Shown: positions 33,872 to 44,655 of the stretch, piece by piece
Layout: every line of letters starts with the position of its first letter
Numbering within the stretch: position 1 is the stretch's first letter
DNA from: Chinchilla lanigera
Lineage: Eukaryota > Chordata > Mammalia > Rodentia > Chinchillidae
Length of the DNA: 64,000 nucleotides
Reading direction: 5' to 3'
Assembly (NCBI RefSeq): GCF_000276665.1
Contig: NW_004955416.1
Location: 6,784,796-6,848,795, forward strand
The notes under the pieces: model-generated
Told to the model about the DNA's origin: nothing
What the model saw: only the letters and a program-made list of their open reading frames with translations
Database searches by the model: none
Translations under genes and position numbers: made by a program

Positions 33872-34288
33872 TGTCACCAAGACAAAATACTCGATACTCA
33901 AAAGAGGAAAAGTTTATTTCAGCTCACAGTTTATAAAGGTTTCAGTCCAGAGTTGGCTGGTTCCAAAACAAGGTAGAATGGAGAGGGGCATCGCAGAGGA
34001 GAAGCATCCATAGCATGGCAGGCAGGAAGGCAGCAAGCAGCCAAAGCAATGAGTAGCAGTAGCAGGCCTGCCTTCTTTCTGTCCCTGGATATTCCGTCCA
34101 GGTTACAAGCCTATTGACTGGTCACACCCATACCCAGGGTGGTGCTTCCATTATCCACACCCTTAATCCCAGTATCACATCCTTATTCACATTCACACAT
34201 TCTAATCCAGCCATCTTCAAAATTCCTCAACTATAACTGCATGAGGCTTTGGGGAGACATCTAGATAGTTCAAGCCATAATACCTTCA
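33872..34288 (-). repeat. MaLR-type LTR, minus strand
   Basis: 'gttcttgtcaccaagacaaa', 'agaggaaaagtttatttcag', 'aaaggtttcagtccagag', 'catgaggctttggggagaca', 'caagccataata'. Reverse of the same LTR subfamily as 6098-6513. Confidence 0.65.
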
Positions 34289-34529
34289 TTCTTTTATTAT
34301 TTCTTTAGATTACATTTTATTAATTTGTTTTGCACTCTTATTCAAAGATCTCCTTGCAACTGTACAATATTACTCCTTTACTCCAGTCATATTTGACCTT
34401 GAGGGATATCCCTACCTCTTCCAGTTCAAGATAGTCTCAGGGCACTACTAAAAAGTAAAGAAATGTAGACATCATAGATATGGGATGATGATGCTCCATT
34501 GATATATCTAGAATTATACACAGTCATTA

Positions 34530-34936
34530 TTAGGGAGTGTTTTCATTTTTTAGGACTATTATAACAAATTACCAGAAATTTAGAGGTCAATTGTAGTAAT
34601 TTATATTAAGATAATACAAATTTATTCTTACAGTTTTGGTAGCCAAAAGTCCAAAATCAGTCTCTCTGGGCTAACATGAGGTGTCAGAAGGACCAATTCC
34701 TTCAGAAGCTCTTGAGGAGCATCCATTTCCTTGCCTTTCTAGCTTTCGCAGGTTGCCTGCAGCCCATTATTCATGTCCCACTTCCACTTTCACTCTTCTG
34801 TAGTCAAATTGTGGTTACATTTAGGATATATCCAAATAATCTAGGAAAATCTCCACATCTCTGAATTTTTAACTGAATCACATTTGCAAAATCCCTCTGG
34901 CTTTATGAGGTAGTATCACAGTTTTCAGGAATTATA
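34530..34936. repeat. MLT/MER-type repeat, left arm (host of ERV-A)
   Basis: 'aacaaattaccagaaattta', 'ttcttacagttttggtagcc', 'aagtccaaaatcagtctctc', 'atccatttccttgcctttct', then 'cacagttttcaggaattatag'. The right arm is 41,918-41,968 ('ggaattaaaacaaagatatc', 'ccatgattcagcctacctca'). The parallel copy at 956-1434 reads continuously through the corresponding point, which proves ERV-A inserted here. Confidence 0.65.
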
Positions 34937-35106
34937 GGGGGAACTCACTTTCCAGTGCCCCTCTGTCCCTCTCAGACAGAAGCTTTCTTTCTCTCAATAA
35001 ATTCTTCCTACTCTTAACTTCCATTATTCCTAGAAGTCATTCCTCGATTTTAGAGAACGTGAACTCAGCATTTCAGACATCTAGCAGGTTGGGAATTTTA
35101 TTCCCC
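34937..35106 (+). repeat. ERV-A 5' R-U5 (U3 absent)
   Basis: Starts 'gggggaactcactttcc', includes 'ttctctcaataaattcttcc' (poly(A) signal) and U5 'gagaacgtgaactcagcatt', ending near 'cccctatatca'. The R part aligns with 41,824-41,902 and the U5 part with 61,010-61,107. The start corresponds to a point about 26 bases after an AATAAA-like TATA element in the 3' copy, i.e. to a plausible cap site. Confidence 0.85.
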
Positions 35107-35135
35107 TATATCAAATTTGGAGGTCTTTCATCAAG
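35107..35135 (+). promoter_or_regulatory. ERV-A primer-binding-site-like sequence
   Basis: Immediately after U5 comes 'aatttggaggtctttcatca'. A TTTGG.GG start after the LTR is typical of proline-tRNA-primed gammaretroviral elements, but the match is degenerate. The 60,505 LTR is followed by the related 'tatttgggggttctgatatc'. Confidence 0.4.
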
Positions 35136-37245
35136 ATAATTGGATGGAGGTAAGAGTTTCCTTTTGTTTCATAGATCCCAGGTTGTGACTCGCTTAGGTA
35201 ATCAATTTTTATGATGTTATGTCTTTGCCCATTGCTTACAATTACTTATAATTGGTCATGCTTTGTCTCTTACATAATTTTATTAAAAGGGTGACAAATT
35301 TAAGTTGAAAACATGGGAAGGTTATAAGGTCATAATGCTTTTTTAATGTGACATTTTATTCCAGTTTTGCACATGTTGCATTTGGATTTAGTTGCTGAAC
35401 TTACCTGTGTTCCTTGTTTTACCTGTTTGACTTATTTGACTGCTATGGTTCGTTATCTTAGACAGCAGTGCTAGGGAAACAATATTAGAGCATTCCCTAA
35501 AGGGCTTTGATATAAAATGCTGTAAAATGGTCCTTTTAAAATAAAATCTAGCTCATACTTAGAAAAATATACAAACCTATATAAGAAAACACAGGACTCC
35601 TTCCATCAGTTAAAGGATGCTAGTTAAAGGCTGTTCTTAAGACTTGGAGGACAGGTTTCACTGAGACAGACTGGCTCTAACCCTTCTCTACATTCTAGAG
35701 GAAATATCAAGCCTGTTCTGCTTCAGTTTCCTTTCTGGTCTGATCTTCTCCTAGTGAGGAAGCAATCTTAGCTCTTGAGATTCCCCATTCTCATCTACCC
35801 ATTGTCTTTATAACTCACTGTGAGCATGAGAGGGGAAGACTTCCTTTCTCTGGCCTTCTAATATTTTCCTGCCATGTTGTACTTTTCTTTTTTGGAGGCA
35901 TGTAAGAGTAGAGAAAAAGAACTCCAAATTGTTCCAGGCTTTTCCTCTTATCCAACAACTAAGTGAAGCCCATAGAAAGCATTTGCTAACACCAAAGACA
36001 GAGAGAAGTCATCTTAGATGAGGGACACACACCTCATCTCTGAGTCAGATAAGACATAGAAATTTTGCCTGTCCAGGAGAATACACATGAAAGCCACATC
36101 CCAGCTTAGTGTTCTGGGCAGGTCTCTCTTGAGCGACTGAACCTGGAACACAGTAGAAAGAACCAACTTCTGGGTGAAGCCAGAAAGAGCTATTTCCAAG
36201 GCACCACACTTACAGGACCAAAACACATTTAGCCTAAGGGAGGATCTCCAAACTTTCCTCTTCCCTCCTAGGTCTAATTATAATTTATATGCATAGGAGA
36301 AAATACTTTGATAATAAATTGTGGACTTTATAAACCTTTACTGTAAACTTCTAAAGTGCTAGGTAATGATCTTGCTCAGGCTTTCATCTATTCTTGTAGA
36401 ACTTTGAGAAACAGTGGTTGCTCTGCCAGCTAATTAAATGCTCTTAGAGCAGCTGCCACTGTTAAAGCAGAAGACAGGCTTCCCCAGCATCTTTTTGGTG
36501 AATCCCCATTAAAGACAATGGTCAATGGAATGTTGACCAAACAGACAGCTGGATTCCTTTCTGGAGACAGACCTGTGGTTCCACAGGCCAATAGAAACTG
36601 AGAACAACTGAGGGGTCATGGCCAGGGCTGCTCTCTGACAAATACCCAAAGGTATCTCAGTGGGAACTGCCTCCAGCCACAAAAAAATCTCCACTTATCT
36701 ATCATATTTTCTCTCTTTACTATTAAATCAGAAACCCCAATTTTTCTCCAACTTGTTGGGGGTTAACCTTAAAACCACCTGTCCTTCTACTACCCCTCCC
36801 TCCAGAAATAAGGCTGAGGCAACTTGAAACAACTATTTACCTTTCATGGAATAAAACAATTATCAAAGGAACAATTTACATTTGTAGCTTACATATGCTA
36901 AGAGTTAAGAACAGCCTTTTCCCTCCTGTGTGCATAAAAGACTAATAAATGTGCCTTTACTAACATCTGAAATGTGAGTGCTAGATAATAAATATAAGCT
37001 TAATATGTGAATTTCAAAGATATAAAAATTTAAATAAAGTATAGCTTGTCCTGCTGCTAGGAAAGGTTGCCTGGGTGCTTTGATGGATAACACAGGTGTC
37101 TTGGAGACTTCTTTGTCCTAGGGCCCAGGTCAGAATTTCCCCAGTCAATTGTTGCTTCTTCCAGATAGAGCTGATCTTCCAGATAGATAGAAATCTGATT
37201 TTCAGGGTTTGAAGCAGAGTTCAATGACTACCATCCTTGCTGGTT
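35136..37245 (+). pseudogene. ERV-A leader and degraded gag region
   Basis: By position between primer site and nucleocapsid this should hold the leader and matrix/capsid part of gag. A splice-donor-like 'ggaggtaagag' is at about 35,146. No long frame survives and I cannot recognise matrix or capsid motifs. Confidence 0.35.
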
Positions 37246-37740
37246 ACCACTGCCAAAAGCCAGGCCACCGTAAGAGGGACTGCCTTAAGAGGTCTTCCAC
37301 ACCCATGCCCTAACTCCAAAGGTGGTCACTGGAAGCCAGACTGCAATCTGAGTTGAAGGTCCCTAAGTTCAAACTCATCTTCTTAGCTGGTCTAGCAAGA
37401 CTAAAGGGCCCCAGGGCACTCTGCCTCCTCCCTCTGGCCAGACTGTCATCTCCACCTGTCATCTCCAGGGAGGAGCCCTGAGTAATCATGACTATAGAGG
37501 GAAAAGAAACCAACCTATTGCTTGACATTGGCAAGTCTCTTTGTCCTTCTTTCCAATCCTGGCCTTCCTTCCAGCTATCATACTTCAATAAAAAGGAGCC
37601 ACCAGATAAAAGGCAACTCACTTAAGCTATAACTGGGATGACTTTCTTTTCACCCATTCTTTTAGTTATGTCTAAAGCCCAGCTCCTATCCTGGGAAGAG
37701 ATATTTTACTCTGTCTCAATACTACACTATATATACCCAG
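37246..37740 (+). pseudogene. ERV-A gag nucleocapsid end and protease remnant
   Basis: 37,247-37,292 translates to a zinc-knuckle end, GHRKRDC, preceded by a Cys but with one of the expected cysteines lost. The protease follows: 37,485-37,535 reads IEGKETNLLLDIGK, in which the catalytic Asp-Thr-Gly is Asp-Ile-Gly. A later part encodes LSWEEIF-like residues at the usual protease end. Frameshifts interrupt it. Role in an intact virus: RNA packaging and Gag-Pol maturation. Confidence 0.65.
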
Positions 37741-37865
37741 GTTGGCAACTAGTCAAAATGATGCTTAGACTGGTTTTACAAATACAATATATACTGTTGA
37801 CTCTGTGCAATAACTTGAGTTTTTCACTGGTCAAAATGTGTTAATTGTTATAGTCTGCTTCTCAT
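37741..37865 (+). other. AT-rich non-coding block shared with ERV-B
   Basis: 'ttggcaactagtcaaaatga' here and 'ttgccagctagtcaaaatga' at 50,712 start a stretch of about 115-120 bases that aligns imperfectly but continuously. In both elements it follows protease. It has no open frame. Confidence 0.65.
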
Positions 37866-37979
37866 AAGTCATAGCTAAAACTGGAGGAACTTAAAACAAG
37901 AAGTCAGTCTACACCAACAGAGAGTTCTAAAAGGGGCCAACGGGTTGCAATTGCTATTTCAGTCCCTTAAGAACAGTTT

Positions 37980-38600
37980 CTAGACTTACTCACAGCGTAG
38001 TTTCACTCATATGACAAAGAATAAAGAAGTTCAATATTTATTAGTATGCATAGATACCTTCACACTGGGTTGAAGCCTTTCCTTGTAGAACAGAAAAGGC
38101 ATAAGAGGTTGCAAAAATTTTAGTCTCATAAATCATCCCCAGATTTGGACCTCCTAAGAGCTTACAGAGTGATAATGGGACGTCTTTTAAATCAAGTTAC
38201 ACAGACTGTCTCTCAGGCACTGGGCATTCTCTATCACCTCCATTGTGCATGGAGTTCACAATCATCAGAAAAAGTAGAAAGGGTAAATAAGACCCTAAAG
38301 AGACATCTTTGTAAACTGGCTTAGATACTCACCTGTAGTGGCCTCACTTACTATCTTTAGCTCTCATTAAAATAAGAAATACACCTCATTCAAGGTCTCA
38401 GTCCATTTGAAATGCTTTATGGATGCCCTTTTCTAACAATTTTCTTTTCAATACAGAAACAGATGCCTTACTAGCTAAACTCCAATAGACTCTTTAACAG
38501 CTACTGGAAGCTCAGCCTAAAGAAAAAGGAAATCCCTTAATACTGCTGTCTAGGTAGCAAGCCTGGACTCCTGGATACACCACACCAAAATCAAGTCCTG
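37980..38600 (+). pseudogene. ERV-A integrase remnant
   Basis: 'tatttattagtatgcataga' encodes YLLVCID-type residues near the first catalytic Asp. 38,150-38,185 reads RSLQSDNGTSF, the conserved block with the second catalytic Asp. 38,270-38,460 gives family-like residues around a degraded third acidic region. Stops occur in every frame. The reverse transcriptase and RNase H that should precede it are deleted. Confidence 0.75.
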
Positions 38601-38713
38601 GGAACCAGAGACTGTAGTAGACTGTGAGCAACTATCATCAGAATACTCCTGTGAATGCATAGAAGTCTTCAGACTCTTGTTCAAGAAAAAAAGTCTTCAG
38701 ATAAGTAATCTAA

Positions 38714-38830
38714 GATGTTACTCTTAGTCCTTATACTAATCACTTTACCACTTAAGGGAGAATGTAATTCCTTTCTAAGTGGTGTTATAGTTTGGGAGAT
38801 ATTTTTACAAGGGGGAACAATATAATAGAG
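38714..38830 (+). pseudogene. ERV-A env signal-peptide region
   Basis: ATG at 38,714 opens MLLLVLILITLPLKGECN, a hydrophobic leader with a plausible cleavage region, at the expected distance after integrase. It runs about 35 codons before a stop at 38,826. The rest of the surface subunit is interrupted by a ~0.9-kb insertion. Confidence 0.6.
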
Positions 38831-38879
38831 GACACATATTTTATAAAATTATTTGTAATAGTCACCCAAAGAATGCAAG

Positions 38880-39800
38880 AAATCTGTCCACACACTAAGA
38901 CCAAGGAAACTAGCCGAGGGCCTGGATCCCACAGAAATGTCCTGCATGAGTCCAGCTGAAGGTCTAGAGCTCATAACAATGCTTCCCACAAATGCAACTG
39001 GAGGCCTAGAGCCCATAACAGTATCTCATGCAGGCCTGTTTCACAGATCTGCACTGCGAAGGCCCAAAGGTCAGTGGTGGAATCTAGGAAATCCGTGCCA
39101 ACAGGCTGAGGGATCTACACTGCATCCAGGAAGCGATGCTCAAAGTAAGAACCGGAGCTCCCCGAAAGGTACCACAGCCACCCTCAGCAACAGTGAGGTC
39201 CCGAGCTCCTCCAATGATCAGCATGGCCGAGTTCACATCAGGAAAGCCAATGCAATAAGCTCCTTCAAGACACTGGCAATGCACCATCTTCCCCTCCGGA
39301 GCCAGGAAGCGATGTTCAAAGTGAGGACCAGAGCTCCTCCAAAATGAACCGAAGCTATTCTCAGTGCCAACAAGGCCTCAATCTCCTTGGAGGATGAAAA
39401 CAGTCAAGTTCATCAGGAAAGCCAGCATGAGGAGTTCCTCCAAAACAACCAATAGCTCCTTACAGCTTCTACCAGGCTCCCAACAGTCTCTCTCAGCTAC
39501 CAACAGTCTCTCTTAGCTCCTAACAGCCTCCTTCTCCTTCTCCAGTTCTGCCTCTTATGCTGCTGGAAACAATTCCCAGGTGGGCCTCCCATACCCAGCA
39601 CCACGCTTACTCAGCTCAGCTGGGGGTTATAAGTTGACCACCAGTTGTCAATTCACTATAGGTAGGCACAAGAATATGCAGTCATTAGAATAAACATCTG
39701 CTGGATATGTGGCCTCCTCTCCTTCTCCAGTACATCTGGCCTTCCTTGCTGGGTATTCCTACTCCAAGTATTGAAATAAACTACAAGACTATATTAATAA
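38880..39800. repeat. insertion inside ERV-A env, internally repeated
   Basis: GC-richer than its surroundings. 'ccaggaagcgatg' recurs at 39,126 and 39,302 with similar flanks (spacing 176). Shorter repeats occur around 'ctagagctcataacaat' and 'caacagtctctct'. It ends with 'gaataaacatctgctgg'- and 'attgaaataaactac'-type poly(A) signals, so an LTR of another family is possible. The open frame at 38,937-39,347 has no recognisable domain. Confidence 0.45.
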
Positions 39801-40018
39801 GTTACAAAAGCGTTCAAAGGTTCATAGTTTAGCCCACCATTACAAGGTAGTTGAGTGGCCTATAACCTATACTCTTAATAATCCTGGACATAATAGAATT
39901 TTTTTCTAACAACGCCAATGTAGCCTCTTTAAAGGCTATAATAGAACCCCTATTAAATAAAAGAAAATGTCCTATCCTGAGGGCCAACAACCATAGACAT
40001 CAAGATGGCCATTTTCAG

Positions 40019-40116
40019 GGGCTGGGGATTTAGCTCAGTGGCAAAGCGCCTGCCTGGCAAGCACAAGGTCGTGAGTTCGGTTCCCGGTACTGGAGAAAAA
40101 CAACAACAACAAAAAA
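40019..40116 (+). repeat. ID-type SINE in ERV-A env, perfect 17-bp target duplication
   Basis: 'gggctggggatttagctcag', 'gcgcctgcctggcaagcac', 'aggtcgtgagttcggttccc' and a CAA-rich tail. AAGATGGCCATTTTCAG flanks it at 40,002-40,018 and 40,117-40,133. The A and B boxes are intact, so this is a young copy. Confidence 0.95.
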
Positions 40117-40133
40117 AAGATGGCCATTTTCAG

Positions 40134-40752
40134 ATAGGGGATGATTATCTATTGTTAACCCCCACTACAGGACATTTTATCAGAAATTCCCCCATATGTT
40201 GTGAACAGAAAAATCACTCCTATTCTCATTGGCCTAACTCTACTAAATACCTGGGATGGACACCCCCTGAACAATGTATGCACACAACAACTTTACAGGC
40301 TGAAGATCAGTTTGCAACAATCATGTTTCATTTCCCTAAAGTTAGATGGGAAGCCCCCAAAGGCACTCATTGGTACTGTGGAACCAATTTGTGGCACTGG
40401 CTACCCACTGGATAGGAAGATGCACACTGGAATTTGCATGATTACAAGGTCGAAGTGTCAAAAATATTGACAACCCTACAAACCTGCCCCACCTATGGCA
40501 CTGATGGCCTAGAAGTGAGTTTCACTAGTATGATGATTCAGCTTCTATCCTTATCCCTTCCCTAGGGTTAGAGGATGTCATGCAAAATATCAAGGCCTTA
40601 ACTAACTATACTCAACAGTCCTTAAATGACACTGAGGCTGGTCTCTCTCTCCTGAATGAGAAAGTAAAATTAATGAGGCAAGCTGCCCTCCAAAATCAGA
40701 GGGCATCAGTCATTCTAACAGCAGCACAGGGGGTACTTGTGCAATTATAAAA
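40134..40752 (+). pseudogene. ERV-A env surface C-terminus and transmembrane ectodomain remnant
   Basis: The frame ending at 40,415 reads THWYCGTNLWHWLPTG, a conserved gammaretroviral env block ahead of the subunit cleavage site. 40,590-40,750 shows a Leu-rich heptad region (NEKVKLMRQAALQNQ) followed by the region that in this family carries the conserved transmembrane-subunit motif; it ends at a stop and is then cut by a SINE. Stops prevent any continuous envelope protein. Confidence 0.75.
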
Positions 40753-40754
40753 GC

Positions 40755-40912
40755 TGAATGCCAGGTGTGGTGGTGCATGCCTGTAATCCCAGCACTTGGG
40801 AGGCTAAGGCAGGAGGATTATTGTGAGTTCAAAGCCAGCCTGGGCTACAAAGTGAGATCATAGTGAGACCCTGTCTCAAAAAGGGTTGTGTGTGTCTCAA
40901 AAAAAAGTTGTG
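40755..40912 (+). repeat. B1-type SINE in ERV-A env
   Basis: 'gccaggtgtggtggtgcatg', 'cccagcacttgggaggctaa', 'agccagcctgggctacaaag', 'gaccctgtctcaaaaaggg'. It separates the heptad region of env from a later hydrophobic stretch. Confidence 0.85.
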
Positions 40913-41319
40913 CATACATTCCTCATCCTTCTGCTAGTATCTCAATAGCTGTTTGAGATATTAGATAACAGGTTAATGACATGTCAGAATCTGAAATTCC
41001 ATAGACTTTCTCCTTATCCTCTTTATGGAAAGTTATTATTGGCTCCTGTTGGTAGAAAACCCTGTTAGCTATATTCATAATTATCTGTTGATTTTATTAT
41101 TTGGCTCATGCATACTTAACTGTTTCTGTGGCCTTGTCTTAAAGCTCTATATCTAGCCAAAACAAAAACACCTGGGATCTATCAAGGGCCTTTAGATAGA
41201 TCCTCTGTGGAGTATCTCTGCTGATCACAACTACGACCCTCTTCAGCTGGATGTAGCCAGATCGGTCTTTGACGCTTGCTCCCTCATGGCGGTTAGGGGT
41301 ACTTCTTCAGAGGGGGTAA
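40913..41319 (+). pseudogene. ERV-A env membrane anchor and 3' untranslated part
   Basis: 41,085-41,150 encodes a hydrophobic run (LLILLFGSCILNCFCGL), consistent with the transmembrane anchor. A purine-rich tract 'cagagggggtaa' immediately precedes the 3' U3 and fits a polypurine tract. Confidence 0.55.
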
Positions 41320-41902
41320 TGCTATAGATAGCTAAGTTAGGTAGAAATATTGCAGGCCATCAGACAGGGCTGAGCCCTCAAGAGGTCTATGTAGACGACA
41401 ACTATAGCTGGAGTCATATTCACTGAAGGCCAGGCCTCAATAAAAAGAAGAACTACTACTCATGCATATACTTACCTACGTATGAAGAGCAGTGATTGAT
41501 ATTTTAAGTAGGCATCAATTACCTTGGGATGGAGGACCAAATCTCCTTAACCTACTCCTTCCATGAAAGTCTTTGTCTGTTCCATGTGTACTTGCTATGT
41601 GCCTTGTTTCCCCATTTGATCTCTATTTAATCAATATTACCCCAGTGACTATACTTGTATACTTACTGGTTGACCATAGTTTTGTCCCACCTCACACCCA
41701 TCCTATGATTTGTCATTGGATCAATATTACCTAAGTGACTAACCCTGTAATCTTATTAATTCCCACCTTAAGCCTGCCTTACCTCATGGCTTTACTCAAT
41801 AAACACCTTGAGGAGCGGGGCTGATGGGAAACCCACTTTCTGGCTCCCCTTCTGTCCCTATCAGACAGAAGATTTCTTTCTCTCAATAAATTCTTCCTAC
41901 TT
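41320..41902 (+). repeat. ERV-A 3' U3-R (U5 absent) followed by poly(A)
   Basis: Starts TGCTATAGATAGCTAAG after the purine tract and parallels 60,505 onward. A TATA-like AATAAA is at 41,799, R begins about 41,824, AATAAA at 41,885, and sequence changes to 15 A at 41,903. U5 as in the 5' copy is missing. Confidence 0.85.
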
Positions 41903-42222
41903 AAAAAAAAAAAAAAAGGAATTAAAACAAAGATATCTTGAGGGCCATGATTCAGCCTACCTCAGGGGCTAACTAATAATATCCATTCAAGAGGTCAAGG
42001 GAAGAGGAATGACATCTTTTCAGGGATAACCAAATATCTGCTCCTATATTAGAAGAAAACAGTAATTCCAGATCTTTATTGGTAACATATCATTTGTGAC
42101 ATCTCACAGTTTACCTAGATTTATCAATGTGTCAAAACATGAAAACAAGAAAACTTAACAAGAGGGACAGTTTGTGCAGGAGGTTCAAACGCCTCTCCCT
42201 TCCTCTCAAGAGTACCTGAACA

Positions 42223-42316
42223 GGTATGGGGATGTAGCTCAGCAGTGCAGCACCTACCTGACAAGTGTGAAGCCCTGAGTTCAATTCTTGGTACACAAAA
42301 AGAAAGAAAAAAAAAC
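42223..42316 (+). repeat. ID-type SINE with 12-bp target duplication
   Basis: 'ggtatggggatgtagctcag', 'gcacctacctgacaagtgtg', 'gagttcaattcttggtacac' and A-rich tail. AGTACCTGAACA flanks it at 42,211-42,222 and 42,317-42,328. Confidence 0.92.
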
Positions 42317-42328
42317 AGTACCTGAACA

Positions 42329-44242
42329 AACTCTTTTCCACCCATTCAGATGACTAATGCCTCATAGAGTGACGTCTTATTACATGATTTTCTAGCAAAC
42401 AAAACAGTCAACCTGCCTAAGACTCTAACCAATCAGATACAGAATTCAAAGCAGTTATATTCATCTAATGCCAACATCATGCTGTGTACTGATCCCTGCT
42501 GAGTGACCCATAAGCTAAAATGGAAAGACATTTTGAAATAAACCCTGAATTCACTTCTGTTAAATGAGCAAGGGCTAATGAAGCTATAATTACTTTATCC
42601 AATTCAGCACTTATTTCCTGAACACTTGCAAATATGCAGCACACAAGTTCCTTCCAATCCTAAAGTTAGAAAGTGATAGTGGCAGAGGCAAGAAAACAAG
42701 TCAGTAAACTCTTTTAAGGGAGAAACACAGAGCAATAAACAATACTATGGGAGAGAGGTGAAGGAATAAAGTCTGATTTGGTGCACTTTGAAGAATAAGC
42801 AGATGAGAGATGTGACATTCCTTCCAAACTGAAGAATGCAGTCAAAGGCAGACAGAAACCTAAAACTTCCAGACACACACAGAAGCATGAGAAGCAGGGT
42901 GAGGAGGACAGGCATAGACTTATAATTGGGCACAACAGGACATGAAGTCAAGGCAGGAAAAGACAACTGTAAATACTGTAATGGTCACAATACACCAGTG
43001 TTATCGTATAGGTAATGAGTTCCCATGAGAGGGCTTTTGTGTTGTTGCTTCTGCTTGCGTGTGTGTGTGTTTAATCATGAGAGTAACAGAATCCAAATAG
43101 TGCTTTCAGAAAATAACTGACAGCATAGGACAAATGGCTTGTAGAAGAAATAACAGAGAAACGAAAACCAGTTAGGAGTCCATTAAGTAACACAGGTTCT
43201 GAGAACAAACACTTACTGAACACAAAGCACTATACTTGTATCTACTCATTTCATCTTCAAGACAACCTCACAACATAGGTACTTGCTCTTACTAACCTCA
43301 TTTTCTGCCTGAGAAGAAATGAGGCATGGAAAGTAACTAGCTCAACCTCAGAATGTTGATGGGTAGAAATAACAGGCTCATATGTCAGGTTTGATTCTTG
43401 AGTCTAGCCTCTTGCTATGCTGTATCTCTGGGGACAAGGTGTAGACTAGGACAGTGGCAAAGAGGTATGGGAAACGTTTCTGGTGCAGAATCAATTGATT
43501 CTAGTATGATCTGAACTGGGCCCAGATTAGACTTGGAAATGGAGAAGACAGAAAAATCAAAGATTAAAAGATTTCTGGCCCAGGTGTCTGTAAGTATGTA
43601 TATCACAGGCCAAAATGACAGCGCAGGACTGAAAATTTCAGTGTGGCTCCCACAAATGCAAAGCTACTGAATCTGTAAGTGTCGTGGCAGAACATGAACC
43701 ATAAATTCTTCTTTTCTGCAGATGCCAACCGGCCATGGACTAAAACTTCTTTTAAGGGACATTCAGTACTATGTGAAGTAGTTTCCTATAGTAGCAGGCC
43801 ACCATGTGTGACACACTTACACCCCCAGCAGCTCCCTGGTTGCCACTCTAGTCATTTACTTTTTGGGTTACTTTCTTCTTGGTCCTCCTTTTGGTGAAAT
43901 TATCCATTAACTACATTTTATCACCAAGTAAAAAAAGTACAAAACCAGGTGGTCAAACTCAAACTGATAAATTATACCTACTCTTAGTGGTTCTGGGTTA
44001 GATGTTCAAACTACTGGGTGAAATGAAATCTGTGAAATAAACTATCCATGCTTTTCCTGAAACCTAACAACATAAAGAGTTCAAACTTTAGTATACAAAG
44101 GTAAGGTATTGGAAGGCTGCTCATAAGTCTCAAATGACATTTTAAGTTTATAGTCTACACATTTATATTCATGTTTCCATTAAACAGTTAGACTTCAAAA
44201 CTTCAATACTAGTCATCATCCTCTTGTTTTCATTGAATCTTA
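42329..44242. other. no gene seen
   Basis: About 1.9 kb with no supportable gene or repeat family; a short (TG)n tract at 43,059-43,070. Overlapping minus-strand frames near 42,714-42,966 look fortuitous (Ser/Leu/Cys-rich, no domain). Confidence 0.4.
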
Positions 44243-44655
44243 TTATGGTATGTGTCAATATGTCCCCTCAAAGCCTCACATAGTTATGGGTGAGACAGTT
44301 TTTTAGAGGTGGCTGGATCTAAAGTGTGTGGTACTGAGATCAAGGGTGTGTGATTACTAAATCAGTCCACTGATTGGTTTGGCATAATTGTGGCTAGGAT
44401 GAAGGGTGTGAGTGCTACACCGACCTTCAGGCAGGTAGCCTTCATAAAATGTAAGGGATGGAAAGAGAGCTCATGTGCTCTCACCTGCCTGCTTGCCATG
44501 AATTATTTCTCCTTGGTGATGCCCATCTCGCATGCCACTCTGCCCTGAAGTCAACAAATTATGGACTGAAACCTCTATAGACTGTAAGTCAAATAAACCT
44601 TTCCTCCTTTAACTTTGGGTGTTGGGTATTTTGTCTCAACAACGAGAAAAATCAC
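44243..44655 (+). repeat. MaLR-type LTR
   Basis: 'atggtatgtgtcaatatgtc', 'cagttttttagaggtggctg', 'atggactgaaacctctatag', 'caaataaacctttcctcct', 'gttgggtattttgtctcaac'. Same subfamily as 20,358-20,780. Confidence 0.75.

Larger units (their letters stand above)
34937..41917 (+). mobile_element. ERV-A: processed (L1-mobilised) copy of a class I retroviral mRNA
   Basis: Order: R-U5 (34,937-35,106), primer-binding-site-like sequence, degraded gag, protease, AT-rich block, integrase, env with later insertions, U3-R (41,320-41,902), then 15 A residues (41,903-41,917). The 5' copy lacks U3, the 3' copy lacks U5, and poly(A) starts 12 bases after AATAAA. A short target repeat AGGAATTA lies at 34,927-34,934 and 41,917-41,924. 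A normal provirus would have two full LTRs; this is a reverse-transcribed capped and polyadenylated RNA. The gene layout and motifs are gammaretrovirus-like. Reverse transcriptase and RNase H are missing, and stops are abundant. Confidence 0.85.

Noticed and set aside
38937..39347. 136-codon frame in ERV-A
   Set aside because: It lies within a repeated insertion, has no recognisable domain and no upstream promoter or splice context, so I did not call a gene.
40005..40415. 136-codon frame starting at 40,005
   Set aside because: Its first third is translated ID SINE; only the last part is real env remnant, annotated separately.
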